Shown here: piece by piece, positions 1 to 7,980 of the stretch
Layout of the letters: the number at the start of each line of letters is the position of its first letter
Numbering within the stretch: position 1 is the stretch's first letter
Source of the DNA: Candidatus Lustribacter telmatis
Lineage (GTDB): Bacteria > Vulcanimicrobiota > Vulcanimicrobiia > Vulcanimicrobiales > Vulcanimicrobiaceae
NCBI GenBank assembly: GCA_003164045.1
Contig: PLRU01000042.1
Span: forward strand, 41,073 to 84,424
DNA length: 43,352 nt
Reading direction: 5' to 3'
Translations under genes and position numbers: made by a program
The notes under the pieces: generated by a model
The model's database searches: none
Told to the model about the DNA's origin: nothing
Seen by the model: the letters and a program-made list of their open reading frames with translations, nothing else

Positions 1-2
1 CG

Positions 3-1037
3 GACGGCGAGTTTTTAGTCATCCTCGGGCCTAGCGGCTGCGGGAAGACGACCACGCTGCGATTGCTCGCCGGATTAGAAACGCCGGATGCCGGCACGAT
101 CGCGATCGGCGGCCGCGTCATGTCCGACCCGGCGGGCGGGATCTTCGTCCCGTCCAACGAGCGCAGCATCGGCATGGTGTTTCAGTCGTACGCGATTTGG
201 CCGCACCTGACGGTGTTCCAAAACGTCGCGTATCCGCTCAAACTCCGGCACGAACGGCGCGAGACGATCGCCCGGCGCGTCGGCGACGTGCTCGAACTCG
301 TCGGACTCACACAGGACGCGCACCGGTCGGCGACGGCGCTTTCGGGCGGCCAGATGCAGCGCGTCGCGCTGGCCCGGGCAATCGTCTACAATCCGACGCT
401 ATTGCTCTTTGACGAGCCGCTGAGCAACCTCGACTTGAAACTTCGCGAGCGGCTGCGCGTCGAACTCAAGCAGCTCCAAGTGCGAACGGGCCTCACGTCG
501 GTGTACGTCACACACGATCAGACGGAGGCGGTCGAACTCGGCGACCGCGTCGTCGTGATGAATAAGGGCCGCGTGATCCAAATCGCAACCCCGAGCGAAC
601 TGTACCGCCGCCCGAAAACGCGCTTCGTTGCGGAGTTCATCGGGACGGCAAACATCCTGCGCGGCACCGTCGACACGGTATCTGGCGGTGATGTTGCGAT
701 GGTGCGCCTTGCCGGCGGGCACATGCTCTCGGCGCACGCGGCGGTCACCGTGCGGGCGGGCGACGCCGCCGACGTGGTGATCCATCCGGAAGATTGTCTG
801 CTCGTGCCGCAGGTCGCCGAGCCGGCCGCGAACCAGTGGAGCACGCGCGTCACGGCCCGCCGTTTCCAGGGCACGTCGACGCGCTACACGGTCGATTGGA
901 ACGGATCGGAACTCGACGTCGTCGTGTTGGGAACGGCCGCCGCGCAACTCGAGGTCGGGGCCGGCGCAACGCTGTCGATCGCCCCGGATGCCGCCCGGAT
1001 CGTCGCGCCGGACGATCCGGAAACCGAAGCGGCATAA
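3..1037 (+). CDS. ABC transporter ATP-binding protein (FbpC/PotA type), 5'-truncated by window edge
   Basis: This is the ATPase that powers import by the adjacent permease and binding protein. The reading frame is open from the left edge, so the start codon lies outside; about 344 residues are visible. Walker A (GPSGCGKTT) is at visible residues 9-17, the signature LSGGQ at 113-117, Walker B LLLFDEP at 133-139, and the switch histidine in VTHDQ near 171. The last ~110 residues fit a TOBE/OB-type regulatory domain, as in iron(III), polyamine and 2-aminoethylphosphonate importers. The stop is one base before the GTG of the permease, so the genes are co-transcribed. The substrate cannot be read from the ATPase. 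Confidence 0.93.
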   Translation, partial: DGEFLVILGPSGCGKTTTLRLLAGLETPDAGTIAIGGRVMSDPAGGIFVPSNERSIGMVFQSYAIWPHLTVFQNVAYPLKLRHERRETIARRVGDVLELVGLTQDAHRSATALSGGQMQRVALARAIVYNPTLLLFDEPLSNLDLKLRERLRVELKQLQVRTGLTSVYVTHDQTEAVELGDRVVVMNKGRVIQIATPSELYRRPKTRFVAEFIGTANILRGTVDTVSGGDVAMVRLAGGHMLSAHAAVTVRAGDAADVVIHPEDCLLVPQVAEPAANQWSTRVTARRFQGTSTRYTVDWNGSELDVVVLGTAAAQLEVGAGATLSIAPDAARIVAPDDPETEAA

Positions 1038-1038
1038 C

Positions 1039-2754
1039 GTGCGCCGAAGCTTGCCGGGACGTCTGACTATCGGAGCGCTGCTCGCCATCGCGGCGGTGCT
1101 GATCGTCTTGCCGGTCGGCATCCTCTTGCTGGGCTCGTTTCTCATCGAGCCGCCGCGCGCGCTGCACGTCGATTGGTCCGGACTGACGCTGCGCAACTAC
1201 GCCGAGGTGTTGTTCGACCGGACGTTTCCGGCGCTGCTCGGACTTTCGCTCGGTGCAGCCTGCGTGGGCACAGCCGGCGCGCTCGTCATCGGAACGGGCC
1301 TAGCGTGGCTCGCCGTTCGGTCCGACGTACCGGGCCGCCGCATTCTGGAAGCCTCCGCGGTCACGCCGCTGTTCGTTTCACCGTTGATCGGCGCGTTCGC
1401 GTGGGAGATCTTGGGATCGCCGCAGAGCGGGATCCTGAACATCATGGCGCGCGAGATCCATTTGCCGGGATTGATCAACGTCTACACGTTCGGCGGCATT
1501 TGCTTCGTGTTCGCGATCTACTACGCGCCGTATGTCTTTCTCTTTAGCGCGGCATCGCTGCGCAACATGGACCCGGTGCTCGAGGAAGCGGCCGCCATGT
1601 GCGGCGCGTCGCGTCTGCGTTCCGTTCTCGACGTCACCTTGCCGCTGATCGCGCCGGCGCTCGTTTCGTCGGCGTTGCTGGTCTTCGTGCTGCTGATCGA
1701 ATTGTTCTCGATCCCGGCCGTCCTCGGCCCCGGCGGCAATCTCAACTTCCTCTCGGTGGAGATCTGGAACCTGATCGGCGTCACGCCGCCGAAGGTGAAC
1801 GAAGCATCGGCGCTCGGCGTGGTGCTGCTCGTGATCACCGCGACGCTCGTGCTCGTGCAGCGCCGCGTCCTCGGAGGGCGCAGCTTCGTCACCGTCGCGG
1901 GTAAGGGGCTGCGTCCGACCCCGGTCAAGCTGGGCGGCGCGCGCTTGCCGTGCGCGCTCGCCGGCTTCGGTTACATCGCGGTCGCCGTGGTGCTGCCGTA
2001 CGCGGCGCTCGTGTTCATCGCGCTGCGCAAGTCGCTGTATTTCTCGAACGTTGCGGCGATCGTGGACAGCCGGCAATTCGGCGTGGGCCAATTCGCACAG
2101 ACGCTGAGCGATCCGGTCGTTCAAACCGCGTTGCGCAATTCGATGCTCGTCGGCGCCGGCACGATGATCTTCGGCTGCCTGTTGTACTTCGCGATGGCGT
2201 ACGTCATCCAGCGCACCAAACTCCCCGGGCGCACGCTCTTGGACGCGATCACGACGCTGCCGATTGCGATTCCCGGCCTGATCATCGGGCTTGGGTTCCT
2301 GTGGGCGTGGATTAGCCTTCCGATCGGCATCTACGGGACGCTGTGGATCATCATCCTCGCCTACGTCGCGCAGTTCTCGCCGCAAGGCGTGCGCGCCATC
2401 GGCGCGTCGCTGATCCAGATCCATCCCGAACTCGAGGAGAGTTCGCGCGTGAGCGGCGCGACCATGACGGCGACGTTGCGGTACATCGTGATGCCGCTGG
2501 CGTGGCCCGGGATCTTCTCGGCGCTCGTGCTGCTCTTCGTTTTGTCGTTCCGGGAACTGGCGACGGCGTTGTTTCTCTATACGTCGAACACGATTATCTT
2601 CTCGGTCGCAATGTTCGATCTCTGGTCGCGCGGTTCCACGAGCACGGTCGCCGTCATGGCGCTGGTACAAGCGGCGATCTTACTTGTTTTTGTCGCGGCG
2701 GGCCAAGCCGCTCGACGTCCTCCAATCGATCAGCCGGTGAAAGGAATGCCCTGA
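1039..2754 (+). CDS. ABC transporter permease, fused double-domain (FbpB-like)
   Basis: Integral membrane permease of about 571 residues formed by two fused binding-protein-dependent transport domains, so one polypeptide can supply the full channel. Each half carries an EAA-type cytoplasmic loop: EEAAAMCGASRLRSV in the first half and EESSRVSGATMTATL in the second, where the ATPase docks. About a dozen hydrophobic segments are visible. I chose the GTG at 1039, one base after the ATPase stop, because translation from there begins directly with a short basic leader and the first membrane helix; an upstream ATG at 988 would overlap the ATPase gene by 50 bases. The stop overlaps the ATG of the binding protein (TGATG). 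Confidence 0.92.
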   Translation: MRRSLPGRLTIGALLAIAAVLIVLPVGILLLGSFLIEPPRALHVDWSGLTLRNYAEVLFDRTFPALLGLSLGAACVGTAGALVIGTGLAWLAVRSDVPGRRILEASAVTPLFVSPLIGAFAWEILGSPQSGILNIMAREIHLPGLINVYTFGGICFVFAIYYAPYVFLFSAASLRNMDPVLEEAAAMCGASRLRSVLDVTLPLIAPALVSSALLVFVLLIELFSIPAVLGPGGNLNFLSVEIWNLIGVTPPKVNEASALGVVLLVITATLVLVQRRVLGGRSFVTVAGKGLRPTPVKLGGARLPCALAGFGYIAVAVVLPYAALVFIALRKSLYFSNVAAIVDSRQFGVGQFAQTLSDPVVQTALRNSMLVGAGTMIFGCLLYFAMAYVIQRTKLPGRTLLDAITTLPIAIPGLIIGLGFLWAWISLPIGIYGTLWIIILAYVAQFSPQGVRAIGASLIQIHPELEESSRVSGATMTATLRYIVMPLAWPGIFSALVLLFVLSFRELATALFLYTSNTIIFSVAMFDLWSRGSTSTVAVMALVQAAILLVFVAAGQAARRPPIDQPVKGMP

Positions 2755-3836
2755 TGTCATCTCAGATCCGTAGTCGAGGAAACCGCCTCGCGGCGCTGTT
2801 CATGCTCGCAATGTGGAGTTTGTGCGGTGGCCTTGCGGGCGCGCAGTCGCTGCCGTCGGGAACCGTCGGCGGTGAGAAGATCGCGACGCCGGAACTCGTG
2901 AAGGCGGCTTGTGCCGACGGCCAAGTCCAGCTCTATACGATTCAGGGCAGCGAAGACGAGCGCGCGATCGTGAATTCGTTCGAGTCGTCGTTCCCGTGCA
3001 TCAAGGTGTCGGTGATCAGCGCGGTCGGTCCGCGTCTCTACGAGCGTATCCTCGGCGAGTCGCAGGCGGGCAAGACGCAAGCCGACGTGATCATCATGAG
3101 CGATGAGTCGCTGGTCAAGTCGCTCATCGACAAGAAGATTCTGCGTCACTTCAATCCGCCGGAGACGCTGAAGTATCCGGAAGCGACAAAGTTGCCCGGC
3201 TGGTGGTACACCGCCGCCCTCTCGATGATGTACATCATCTACAACGATCAGGCCGTCACCGGCTCCGACGCGCCGTCGGGGTGGCTCGACATGCTCGATC
3301 CGAAGTGGAAGGGGAAGATCGCGACTGCCCCGCCGACGATCGGCGGTACCGCTTGGTCGCTGATGGCGTTCTTGAAAATGAAATACGGCGATAGCTACCT
3401 GAAGCGGCTCGCCGCACAGCAGCCGAAGCTCTACACCGCGTATCAGCCGGTCGCGCAAGAAGTAGCGCGCGGAGAGTTTCCGGTCGGCATGATCGGCGGC
3501 CTTGCGGAATATCCGTTGCGCGTGGGTCAAGGCGCACCGATTCACGCGGTGTTTCCGAAGGACGGCGTGCCGTACACCGTCTACCCGATCGTGTTGACGG
3601 CCGGATCGGCGCACCCGCACGCGGCCGAACTGCTCGCGAATTGGTACCTTTCGAAAGCCGGCCAGTCGCGTGAAGTCGAGGTTCGCGGTGCGTACTCGGC
3701 GCGCTATGACGTGCCGTCTGCCAAAGGCAATCCGCCGCTGGCGTCACTCCACATCTGGTATCCGGGCGGGAAGATGATGGCGGAACAGCACGATGCGCTC
3801 ATCAACGAATTCGCTACGCTCTTCGGAACAAAATGA
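2754..3836 (+). CDS. Extracellular solute-binding protein (family 1, AfuA/FutA-like)
   Basis: Periplasmic or surface substrate-binding component of the transporter encoded just upstream; 360 residues. The start ATG overlaps the permease stop. Residues 1 to about 31 form a signal peptide (basic start, hydrophobic core, cleavage after Ala-Gly-Ala). The body has the type II binding-protein layout seen in iron(III) and 2-aminoethylphosphonate binding proteins, with several Tyr pairs (WWYTAA, YPLRV, YTVYP) that could contact a ligand. Iron, a phosphonate or an organic acid are all possible; the downstream amidohydrolase and esterase make an organic substrate attractive, but this is inference. The stop codon overlaps the next start (ATGA). 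Confidence 0.88.
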   Translation: MSSQIRSRGNRLAALFMLAMWSLCGGLAGAQSLPSGTVGGEKIATPELVKAACADGQVQLYTIQGSEDERAIVNSFESSFPCIKVSVISAVGPRLYERILGESQAGKTQADVIIMSDESLVKSLIDKKILRHFNPPETLKYPEATKLPGWWYTAALSMMYIIYNDQAVTGSDAPSGWLDMLDPKWKGKIATAPPTIGGTAWSLMAFLKMKYGDSYLKRLAAQQPKLYTAYQPVAQEVARGEFPVGMIGGLAEYPLRVGQGAPIHAVFPKDGVPYTVYPIVLTAGSAHPHAAELLANWYLSKAGQSREVEVRGAYSARYDVPSAKGNPPLASLHIWYPGGKMMAEQHDALINEFATLFGTK

Positions 3837-4669
3837 CCGTCGTCGATACTCACATCCATTACTGGGCCGAACCGACGCCCGACCGTCCGCACGACCCCGA
3901 AGGCATCCACTGGGGTGCAGCGGTCACCGCGGAGATGCTGCTCGAACGCGCATCCGCCGCGGGCGTCGACCGCATCGTGCAGGTCACGCCCGCACTGATG
4001 GGCTTCGATAACCGCTACGGCATCGAAGCGGCACTGAAATATCCCGATCGCATCGACGGCGTATTCGGCCGCTTCGACGTGCTCGCGCCCGGCGTCGACG
4101 CGCGTTTGCGTGAGCTCATGGCGCAGCCGAAGATGCTCGGCATTCGCGTGACGTTGCATCAGCCGCCGTACGACACGTGGTTGCGCGACGGCACGCTCGA
4201 ACCGTTCTTGACCGCCGCGGAACGTCAAGGCGTTCGCGTGCAACTGTTCGTTCCGTACCAGGCGCGTGAATTGCAGACCACGGCGCGCCGGTTCGACGGC
4301 ATCCAGTTCATGGTCGATCACATGGGCATCCGGCGGATGCCGGGCGAGCCGCCCGACCGGTTCGCCGATTGGCCGAATCTGATCGACCTCGCGCGCGAAC
4401 CGAACGTGTGGATCAAAGTCTCGTATTTTCCGGAAGCCGCGCCCGATCACGAACGCTATCCGTTCCAGACGTCGTTGCGCCGCTTTCGCGAGTACTACGA
4501 AGCGGCGGGTTCGGAGCGGATGATTTGGGGATCGAACTATCCACCGTCCGGCCGCGCGTGTACGTATCGCGAGTCCGTCACGTTTATCACCGAGGCGTGC
4601 GAGTTTCTCACGGCTGCCGACCGCCGCGCCATTCTCGCAGAAAATTTCTCACGCTACCTATCCGCGTAA
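3833..4669 (+). CDS. Amidohydrolase-related protein (Amidohydro_2, TIM-barrel)
   Basis: A 278-residue TIM-barrel hydrolase of the Amidohydro_2 family, which includes lactonases (fuconolactonase, 2-pyrone-4,6-dicarboxylate lactonase) and decarboxylases. The N-terminal metal motif DTHIH is at residues 5-9, another histidine lies in VDHMG (H163), and the C-terminal strand carries WGSNYP, with Asn235 where many relatives have the catalytic Asp of GSDWP. That Asp-to-Asn form occurs in other subfamilies and may change metal use. The start overlaps the binding-protein stop by four bases, indicating translational coupling, so the enzyme probably acts on what the transporter brings in. No signal peptide, hence cytoplasmic. 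Confidence 0.88.
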   Translation: MTVVDTHIHYWAEPTPDRPHDPEGIHWGAAVTAEMLLERASAAGVDRIVQVTPALMGFDNRYGIEAALKYPDRIDGVFGRFDVLAPGVDARLRELMAQPKMLGIRVTLHQPPYDTWLRDGTLEPFLTAAERQGVRVQLFVPYQARELQTTARRFDGIQFMVDHMGIRRMPGEPPDRFADWPNLIDLAREPNVWIKVSYFPEAAPDHERYPFQTSLRRFREYYEAAGSERMIWGSNYPPSGRACTYRESVTFITEACEFLTAADRRAILAENFSRYLSA

Positions 4670-4680
4670 AGGGGTCATCT

Positions 4681-6267
4681 ATGTCGATCCGCGTTTTGGT
4701 TCGCTCCGTGTTTGCGCTCGTGGTAGCGAGTGCGGTCTTTGCCGGGGCTGCAGCATCGGGATCGGCCGCCGACGGAACACCGGCGACGGTTGCGGTGACC
4801 GGTGGAACGCTGCACGGCGTGGCCGCGGACGGGGTCGCATCGTTCCGCGGCATTCCCTATGCGGCGCCGCCGGTCGGAGCGCTGCGCTGGCAGCCGCCGG
4901 CAGCGCCCGCCGCGTGGACGGGCGCGCGGGACGCATCGGCCTTCGGTAACAGCTGTCCGCAAGGCAAAGCGAACGGCGTGTTCGCCAATCCAAGTGCGAC
5001 CGAAGACTGCTTGTATCTCAACGTCTTCGCGCCGGCAAACGCGAGCGCGAAGCGCGCGGTCATCGTGTGGTTTCCGGGCGGCGGACTCGTCGGCGGTTCG
5101 AGCACCGACTACGATGCGAGCGGTTTGGTGAAGACCGGCAACGTGATCGTGGTGAGCGTGAACTATCGCGTTGGTGCGCTCGGCTTCTTCGCGTACCCCG
5201 CGCTCGACGCGGAAAGGCACGAAGCGGGCGACTATGGCCTTATGGATCAGCAGTACGCGCTGCAGTGGGTGCAGCGCAACATCGGCGCCTTCGGCGGCGA
5301 TCCCGCGAACGTGACGATCGCCGGCGAATCGGCCGGTGCGCTCACGGTGCTCGCGCACATGGTCGCGCCCGAATCGGCGCATCTGTTCGCGCGTGCCATC
5401 ATGGAAAGCAGCGGTACGCCGCCGGTAACCGCCCGCGGCGTCCCCACGATCGACGTCGCCGAAGCAACGGGAACAAGATTTGCCACCGCTGCCGGATGCG
5501 CGGACATGGCGTGTCTGCGCGCCCTCCCCGCCGACAAAGTGGTGGATGTGCAGTCGGCGTTTCGCTTCGGGCTGATCGGCGGCCCGAACACCCCGATTCC
5601 GGTGATCTTCCACGCCGCATTTACGGCGGGCACGTACAATCACGTTCCGGTGCTGACCGGCACCAACCACAACGAATGGCGCTGGTCGGTGGCAAACGCC
5701 GAACTCAATTCAGGGAAGCCGCTCACCGCCGACCGGTATTCCGCAGCGATCGCGGCCTTCTACGGAACGGCGATGGCGCCGGCGATCATAAACGAATATC
5801 AAGTCGCAGCGTTTCCGAGCCCGAGCGAAGCCGTCGGTACCGCGGAAACCGACGGCTACATGGCCTGCGGAACGCTAAAGCTCGCGGATTGGCTCTCGCC
5901 GTCGGTGCCGGTGTACGACTATCAATTCGACGATGCGAACGTACCGATGTACATGCCGCCCGTCAGCTTTCCGTACGGCCCGGCGCACACCACCGAACTG
6001 CAGTTTCTCTTCCCGCTCTTTCACGGCGGCAGCGGCGCAATCCGTCCGCTCAGCTCCGCCGAACAAACGCTCGCGCACAAGATGATGGCGTACTGGACGA
6101 ATTTCGCCAAGACCGGCAATCCGAACGGCCCATCGTTACCGGCGTGGCCGAAGTTCACCGCCGCAAACGAACCGGTGCTTTCGCTCGACGTTCCCAATCA
6201 AACCGTAATCACGAACTTCGCCGATCAGCATCGCTGCAAGTTCTGGGACGGCCAAAACAACTACTGA
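4681..6267 (+). CDS. Secreted type-B carboxylesterase
   Basis: Carboxylesterase family (COesterase, alpha/beta hydrolase) of 528 residues that hydrolyses carboxylic esters outside the cytoplasm. Residues 1 to about 30 are a signal peptide. The catalytic triad can be traced: nucleophile Ser217 in GESAG, Glu332 in TNHNEW, and His436 in GPAHTTEL, the usual family spacing. The oxyanion motif PGGGLVGG is at 132-139. The start ATG at 4681 was chosen because it opens directly on the signal peptide; in-frame starts upstream overlap the amidohydrolase gene. Eleven bases separate it from the amidohydrolase, so it is probably the last gene of the uptake operon. Confidence 0.93.
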   Translation: MSIRVLVRSVFALVVASAVFAGAAASGSAADGTPATVAVTGGTLHGVAADGVASFRGIPYAAPPVGALRWQPPAAPAAWTGARDASAFGNSCPQGKANGVFANPSATEDCLYLNVFAPANASAKRAVIVWFPGGGLVGGSSTDYDASGLVKTGNVIVVSVNYRVGALGFFAYPALDAERHEAGDYGLMDQQYALQWVQRNIGAFGGDPANVTIAGESAGALTVLAHMVAPESAHLFARAIMESSGTPPVTARGVPTIDVAEATGTRFATAAGCADMACLRALPADKVVDVQSAFRFGLIGGPNTPIPVIFHAAFTAGTYNHVPVLTGTNHNEWRWSVANAELNSGKPLTADRYSAAIAAFYGTAMAPAIINEYQVAAFPSPSEAVGTAETDGYMACGTLKLADWLSPSVPVYDYQFDDANVPMYMPPVSFPYGPAHTTELQFLFPLFHGGSGAIRPLSSAEQTLAHKMMAYWTNFAKTGNPNGPSLPAWPKFTAANEPVLSLDVPNQTVITNFADQHRCKFWDGQNNY

Positions 6268-6327
6268 CCGGGAGGATCCCCGCGCAGGCCTTTTGCACCC
6301 GCAAACCGTCACGAGTAAGCCCGGCGG

Positions 6328-7083
6328 CTATCTCTGATCCTCGCCCGGCTCGGTGCCGGCGATGGTGTCGGCGTAGGCGGTCAGATGACGCTCCATGCGG
6401 CGCTTGGCGGCATCGGGTTGGCCGCGAACGACGGCGTCGGTAACGCCGCGATGTGCGCGCACCACGGCCCCTCGAATCTCGGCGAAGTCGGCGTCGAACA
6501 TGCGCGCGTGCGCGTCGCTCGATTCGGCGATGGCGCTCGAGATCGATAAGAGGAACGCAACGAGTAGTTCGTTATGGCTGGCGTTGGCCACACAATAGTG
6601 CCAGGCGACGTTGAGCCGGCCGAACGCGATCCCGTCCGTCGCCGCCTCCATCGCGGCGCAGGCTTCGTTGAGCGCCGCCGCGTCCGCAGCGGTGTGATTG
6701 ACTGCCGCGAGATATGCCAGGTTTGGTTCGATGGTGGTGCGCGCCTCGAGCAGCGCCCGGATCGGCACGCTGCGTCCGCGCACGAACAGCGACACGAATC
6801 GGCTGAGGCCGCTCTCGTCGGGGCGCGTCGTGAACGCCCCGCCGTGGCGGCCCGTCTTCGTCCGAATCAGGCCCTCGACTTCGAGGACCCGCAGCGCCTC
6901 GCGAACCGAACCGCGGCCGAGGCCGGTCTCATCGACGATGTCCCGTTCCGAAGGCAGCGCGGCGCCTTCGTCGTAGCCGCCCGTCAGAATTTGCTCGCGC
7001 AGGGCGTCCGCGAGGGCATCGGACGTCTTCGTCGCCTTCACCGGCCCAATGCTGATGCGCGCCGATCGCTGCCGCTCTCTCAT
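6328..7083 (-). CDS. GntR-family transcriptional regulator, FadR subfamily (FCD domain)
   Basis: DNA-binding regulator of 251 residues. The winged helix-turn-helix spans about residues 20-85 (ALREQILTGGYDEGAALPSE, then GLGRGSVREALRVLE); the all-helical FCD effector domain spans about 105-235. Family members are usually repressors released by a carboxylate or acyl-CoA ligand. The gene is divergent from the crotonase/thiolase/CoA-transferase operon, and the 120-base intergenic region holds two TGGT-N3-ACC-type dyads, the classic FadR-subfamily operator. It therefore very probably controls that operon and itself. Ligand unknown. Confidence 0.92.
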   Translation of the reverse strand: MRERQRSARISIGPVKATKTSDALADALREQILTGGYDEGAALPSERDIVDETGLGRGSVREALRVLEVEGLIRTKTGRHGGAFTTRPDESGLSRFVSLFVRGRSVPIRALLEARTTIEPNLAYLAAVNHTAADAAALNEACAAMEAATDGIAFGRLNVAWHYCVANASHNELLVAFLLSISSAIAESSDAHARMFDADFAEIRGAVVRAHRGVTDAVVRGQPDAAKRRMERHLTAYADTIAGTEPGEDQR

Positions 7084-7120
7084 GCCACTCCCTTCGTGAT
7101 GGGGCCACCGACTTCTAGTA

Positions 7121-7131
7121 TGGTCTAACCC
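7121..7131. promoter_or_regulatory. Putative GntR/FadR operator, site 1 (TGGTCTAACCC)
   Basis: TGGT-CTA-ACCC matches the FadR-subfamily consensus TGGT-N3-ACCA with a single end mismatch. Its centre is 21 bp, two helical turns, from site 2, so both dyads face the same side of the helix. It lies just upstream of a candidate -35 hexamer for the rightward operon. Confidence 0.6.
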
Positions 7132-7161
7132 TTGACGCGAATGGTAAGACCATTGTAGGCT
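7132..7161 (+). promoter_or_regulatory. Candidate sigma70-type promoter of the crotonase operon
   Basis: TTGACG at 7132-7137 is a good -35 match. After an 18-base spacer, TAGGCT at 7156-7161 is a weak -10. The spacer contains the perfect dyad of operator site 2, so a bound repressor would block RNA polymerase. The leader to the GTG at 7204 would be about 35 bases. Confidence 0.45.
7140..7154. promoter_or_regulatory. Putative GntR/FadR operator, site 2 (AATGGTAAGACCATT)
   Basis: A perfect 6-3-6 palindrome, AATGGT-AAG-ACCATT, that contains the FadR-subfamily core TGGT-N3-ACCA. It lies between the candidate -35 and -10 elements of the rightward operon and is centred 21 bp from site 1. The adjacent divergent GntR gene is the obvious ligand. 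Confidence 0.72.
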
Positions 7162-7203
7162 TCAGGAATAAATTTCCCGTAACCCCTCACCGGAAAGGCG
7201 CCC

Positions 7204-7977
7204 GTGTCCATCGACCTCGAGGTGACCGACGGTATCGCCGTGATCACGATCAATCGTCCCGAGCGCCTCAACGCGATGGATCTCGATCATTATCGCGCCC
7301 TCTCGGCGGCCTGGCTCCGTGTCCGCGACGACGATGCCATCCGCGTCGCCGTCGTCACAGGTGCCGGCGAGCGGTCGTTCACGACCGGCGCCGACCTCAA
7401 AAGCGTCATCGGCAAGACGCCGGATCTCGCGCAACTCTGGCAAACGCAACAGGACGCGCTGCTCAATCGCGGGCTTGAGATCTGGAAGCCGGTCGTTGCG
7501 GCGATCAACGGCTATTGCCTGGGCGGCGGGATGACGTTGATGCTGGCGACGGATATCCGCGTCGCGGCGGAACACGCCACGTTCGGGCTGAGCGAAGTGA
7601 AGCGCGGCATCATCGCGGCCAACGGCGGAACGCAACGCATCCTCGCACAGGTTCCCTACGCGATCGGCATGGAGATGTTGCTGGTCGGCGGCACGTTCGA
7701 TGCCGCCGCGGCGGCACGGTGGGGTTTGGTGAACGCCGTCGTGCCCGGCGCGGAACTCCTTGCGACGGCGATGGATTATGCCCGCCGCATCGCTGCAAAC
7801 GCGCCGCTGGCCGTGCGCGCCGCGAAAGAGCTCGCCGTTCGCGGTGGGGACATGAGTCTCGCCGACGGCTTGCGCATGGAACAGTTGATCGCGCGGATTC
7901 TGAACGCCAGTGAAGACGTGCAAGAAGGCACGCAGGCTTTCGCCGAAAAACGCGCGCCGCGTTTTGCGGGTCGCTGA
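7204..7977 (+). CDS. Enoyl-CoA hydratase/isomerase family protein (crotonase fold), one catalytic Glu replaced
   Basis: Crotonase-superfamily enzyme of 257 residues acting on an acyl-CoA thioester. The oxyanion-hole segments are present (TTGADL near 60-65 and GYCLGGG near 103-109). In classical hydratases two glutamates are catalytic, one just after the GGG and one 20 residues later. Here the first position is Thr111 and only the second, Glu131 (SEVKRG), is kept, so simple syn-hydration is doubtful; isomerase, hydrolase or decarboxylase chemistry is possible. The start is a GTG at 7204 preceded by GGAAAGG. First gene of the operon behind the FadR-type operators; three bases separate it from the thiolase-like gene. 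Confidence 0.9.
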   Translation: MSIDLEVTDGIAVITINRPERLNAMDLDHYRALSAAWLRVRDDDAIRVAVVTGAGERSFTTGADLKSVIGKTPDLAQLWQTQQDALLNRGLEIWKPVVAAINGYCLGGGMTLMLATDIRVAAEHATFGLSEVKRGIIAANGGTQRILAQVPYAIGMEMLLVGGTFDAAAAARWGLVNAVVPGAELLATAMDYARRIAANAPLAVRAAKELAVRGGDMSLADGLRMEQLIARILNASEDVQEGTQAFAEKRAPRFAGR

Positions 7978-7980
7978 GCC

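Noticed and set aside
1378..2670. Open frame of about 430 codons antisense to the ABC permease
   Set aside because: Charged, repetitive composition (Arg, Asp, Glu, His) and no domain; the sense strand encodes a convincing membrane permease.
5067..6443. Open frame of about 458 codons overlapping the carboxylesterase in another frame
   Set aside because: Arg-rich shadow; the esterase triad lies in the other frame.
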